This document shows positions 7,202 through 7,564 of a stretch of 7,564 nucleotides of DNA, one piece after another. Numbering within the stretch: the stretch's first letter is position 1; each line of letters starts with the position of its first letter. The stretch is from Thermodesulfobacteriota bacterium (GTDB taxonomy: Bacteria > Desulfobacterota > DSM-4660 > Desulfatiglandales > HGW-15). The position numbers and the translations under genes were made by a program. The notes under the pieces are model-generated. The model did no database searches. It had not been told where the DNA came from and worked only from the letters and a program-made list of their open reading frames with translations. The stretch covers positions 1 through 7,564 of the forward strand of contig JALOPA010000645.1 in NCBI GenBank assembly GCA_025454125.1, written 5' to 3'.

Positions 7202-7229
7202 GCTGCAGGCAGAACCTTACCGCCTCAGC
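7202..7229 (-). other. Candidate stem-loop in the leader of the YfhO-like gene
   Basis: On the minus strand GCTGAGGC (7229-7222) can pair with GCCTGCAGC (7210-7202), one bulged G, with an 11-base loop. It falls in the predicted untranslated leader between the candidate promoter and the ATG at 7145. No run of T follows, so it is not an obvious terminator. It may be chance. Confidence 0.25.
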
Positions 7230-7232
7230 AAC

Positions 7233-7261
7233 GGAATAGTATGAAAACGCGACCAAGTCAA
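7233..7261 (-). promoter_or_regulatory. Weak candidate promoter for the glycosyltransferase operon
   Basis: On the minus strand TTGACT (7261-7256, 5 of 6 consensus bases) is followed after 17 bases by TATTCC (7238-7233, only 3 of 6). Transcription would start near 7226 and give an 80-base leader before the ATG at 7145. The gene-free stretch 7146-7425 otherwise holds the opposite promoter, a short AGGGG/CCCCT inverted repeat (7291-7311) and the palindrome GGCGCGCC (7317-7324). Confidence 0.3.
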
Positions 7262-7358
7262 TATCTTTGAAATTCTAACGTGTTACCATCAGGGGCCAGG
7301 AGTTTTCCCCTTGGAAGGCGCGCCGCACTAAAGAGAAGGTGCAAAAGGTCAGTGAGAC

Positions 7359-7367
7359 TGCTATAAT
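7359..7367 (+). promoter_or_regulatory. Extended -10 promoter of the right-edge GT2 gene
   Basis: TGCTATAAT combines a perfect -10 hexamer (7362-7367) with the TGn extension. No good -35 hexamer is found 17 bases upstream, which is usual for extended -10 promoters. Transcription would start near 7374, giving a leader of about 50 bases before the ATG at 7426. Confidence 0.55.
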
Positions 7368-7425
7368 AAAGCCCTATTCAAGAAAGCTTTGGTTCCTTTT
7401 TCAAGGAATTTCGGACAAAAGGAAG

Positions 7426-7564
7426 ATGAATTCCGAAAACTCCCTCTCAGCCTTACAAGAGCGCTTGAAAAGCAGAAACATCGCCGTGCTCATCCCTTGC
7501 CTCAACGAAGAGCAGACCGTCGCAAAGGTCATTGAGGATTTCCGGAAAGAGCTGCCTGAAGCGG
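7426..7564 (+). CDS. GT2 family glycosyltransferase, N-terminal fragment cut by window edge
   Basis: Forty-six codons are present before the edge. After a short polar N-terminus the sequence IAVLIPCLNEEQTVAKVIED (19-38) is the first strand and helix of a GT2 GT-A domain, as in dolichyl-phosphate mannose synthase-like and other polyprenyl-linked glycosyltransferases. The purine-rich AAGGA lies only about two bases before the ATG, which is unusually close, but no other ATG is in frame nearby. Substrate cannot be told from this fragment. The gene diverges from the YfhO-like operon across about 280 bases and has its own extended -10 promoter. Confidence 0.85.
   Translation, partial: MNSENSLSALQERLKSRNIAVLIPCLNEEQTVAKVIEDFRKELPEA

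Noticed and set aside
7291..7311. AGGGG/CCCCT inverted repeat as a terminator
   Set aside because: The stem is only 5 bp with an 11-base loop and no T run on either strand, and it lies between divergent genes where no terminator is needed.

Overview
The window carries part of a bacterial surface-glycan or lipid-linked glycosylation region. Base composition is moderately GC-rich in genes, with one very AT-rich intergenic stretch. The gene repertoire (extended-SDR sugar epimerase, GT2 enzymes, GT39/GT-C membrane transferases, a YfhO-like protein) and the general look of the proteins suggest a Gram-negative bacterium, possibly of the former Deltaproteobacteria (Desulfobacterota). That placement is an impression from protein style; no marker gene here proves it.

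Layout. Positions 1-417 (minus) hold the N-terminal half of an NAD-dependent epimerase/dehydratase that runs off the left edge. An AT-rich 95-bp divergent region (418-512) with repeated TTGCTA/TAGCAA units separates it from a plus-strand gene (513-1094) for an unrecognised three-helix membrane protein with a TPR-like extracytoplasmic segment. From 7145 down to 1136 there is a tight minus-strand run, probably one operon: a YfhO-like GT-C membrane protein (5136-7145), a DPM1-like GT2 polyprenyl-phosphate sugar synthase (4432-5121), a GT39-type transferase broken by a one-base frameshift (2801-4401), and a second GT39-like transferase (1136-2794) starting at TTG. It converges on the plus-strand gene with about 41 bp between stop codons. 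At the right edge a divergent plus-strand GT2 gene (7426 onward) begins behind an extended -10 promoter.

How the genes may work together (inference). The GT2 enzyme would charge a polyprenyl phosphate with a sugar on the cytoplasmic side. The three multi-spanning GT-C-like proteins would use such lipid-linked sugars on the outer face of the membrane to modify a glycan, lipid or protein acceptor. No flippase is seen. The epimerase could supply a nucleotide sugar and the right-edge GT2 could be another assembly enzyme.

The most concrete anomaly is the frameshift in the first GT39 gene near 3122. Adding back a single G on the coding strand turns Tyr-Cys-Arg-Asn-stop into Tyr-Trp-Gln-Glu and joins the 429-residue frame to a further 106 in-frame residues, giving a 533-residue protein. 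The gene is therefore either recently inactivated or affected by a sequence error. I see no mobile element, CRISPR array, tRNA or rRNA in the window.
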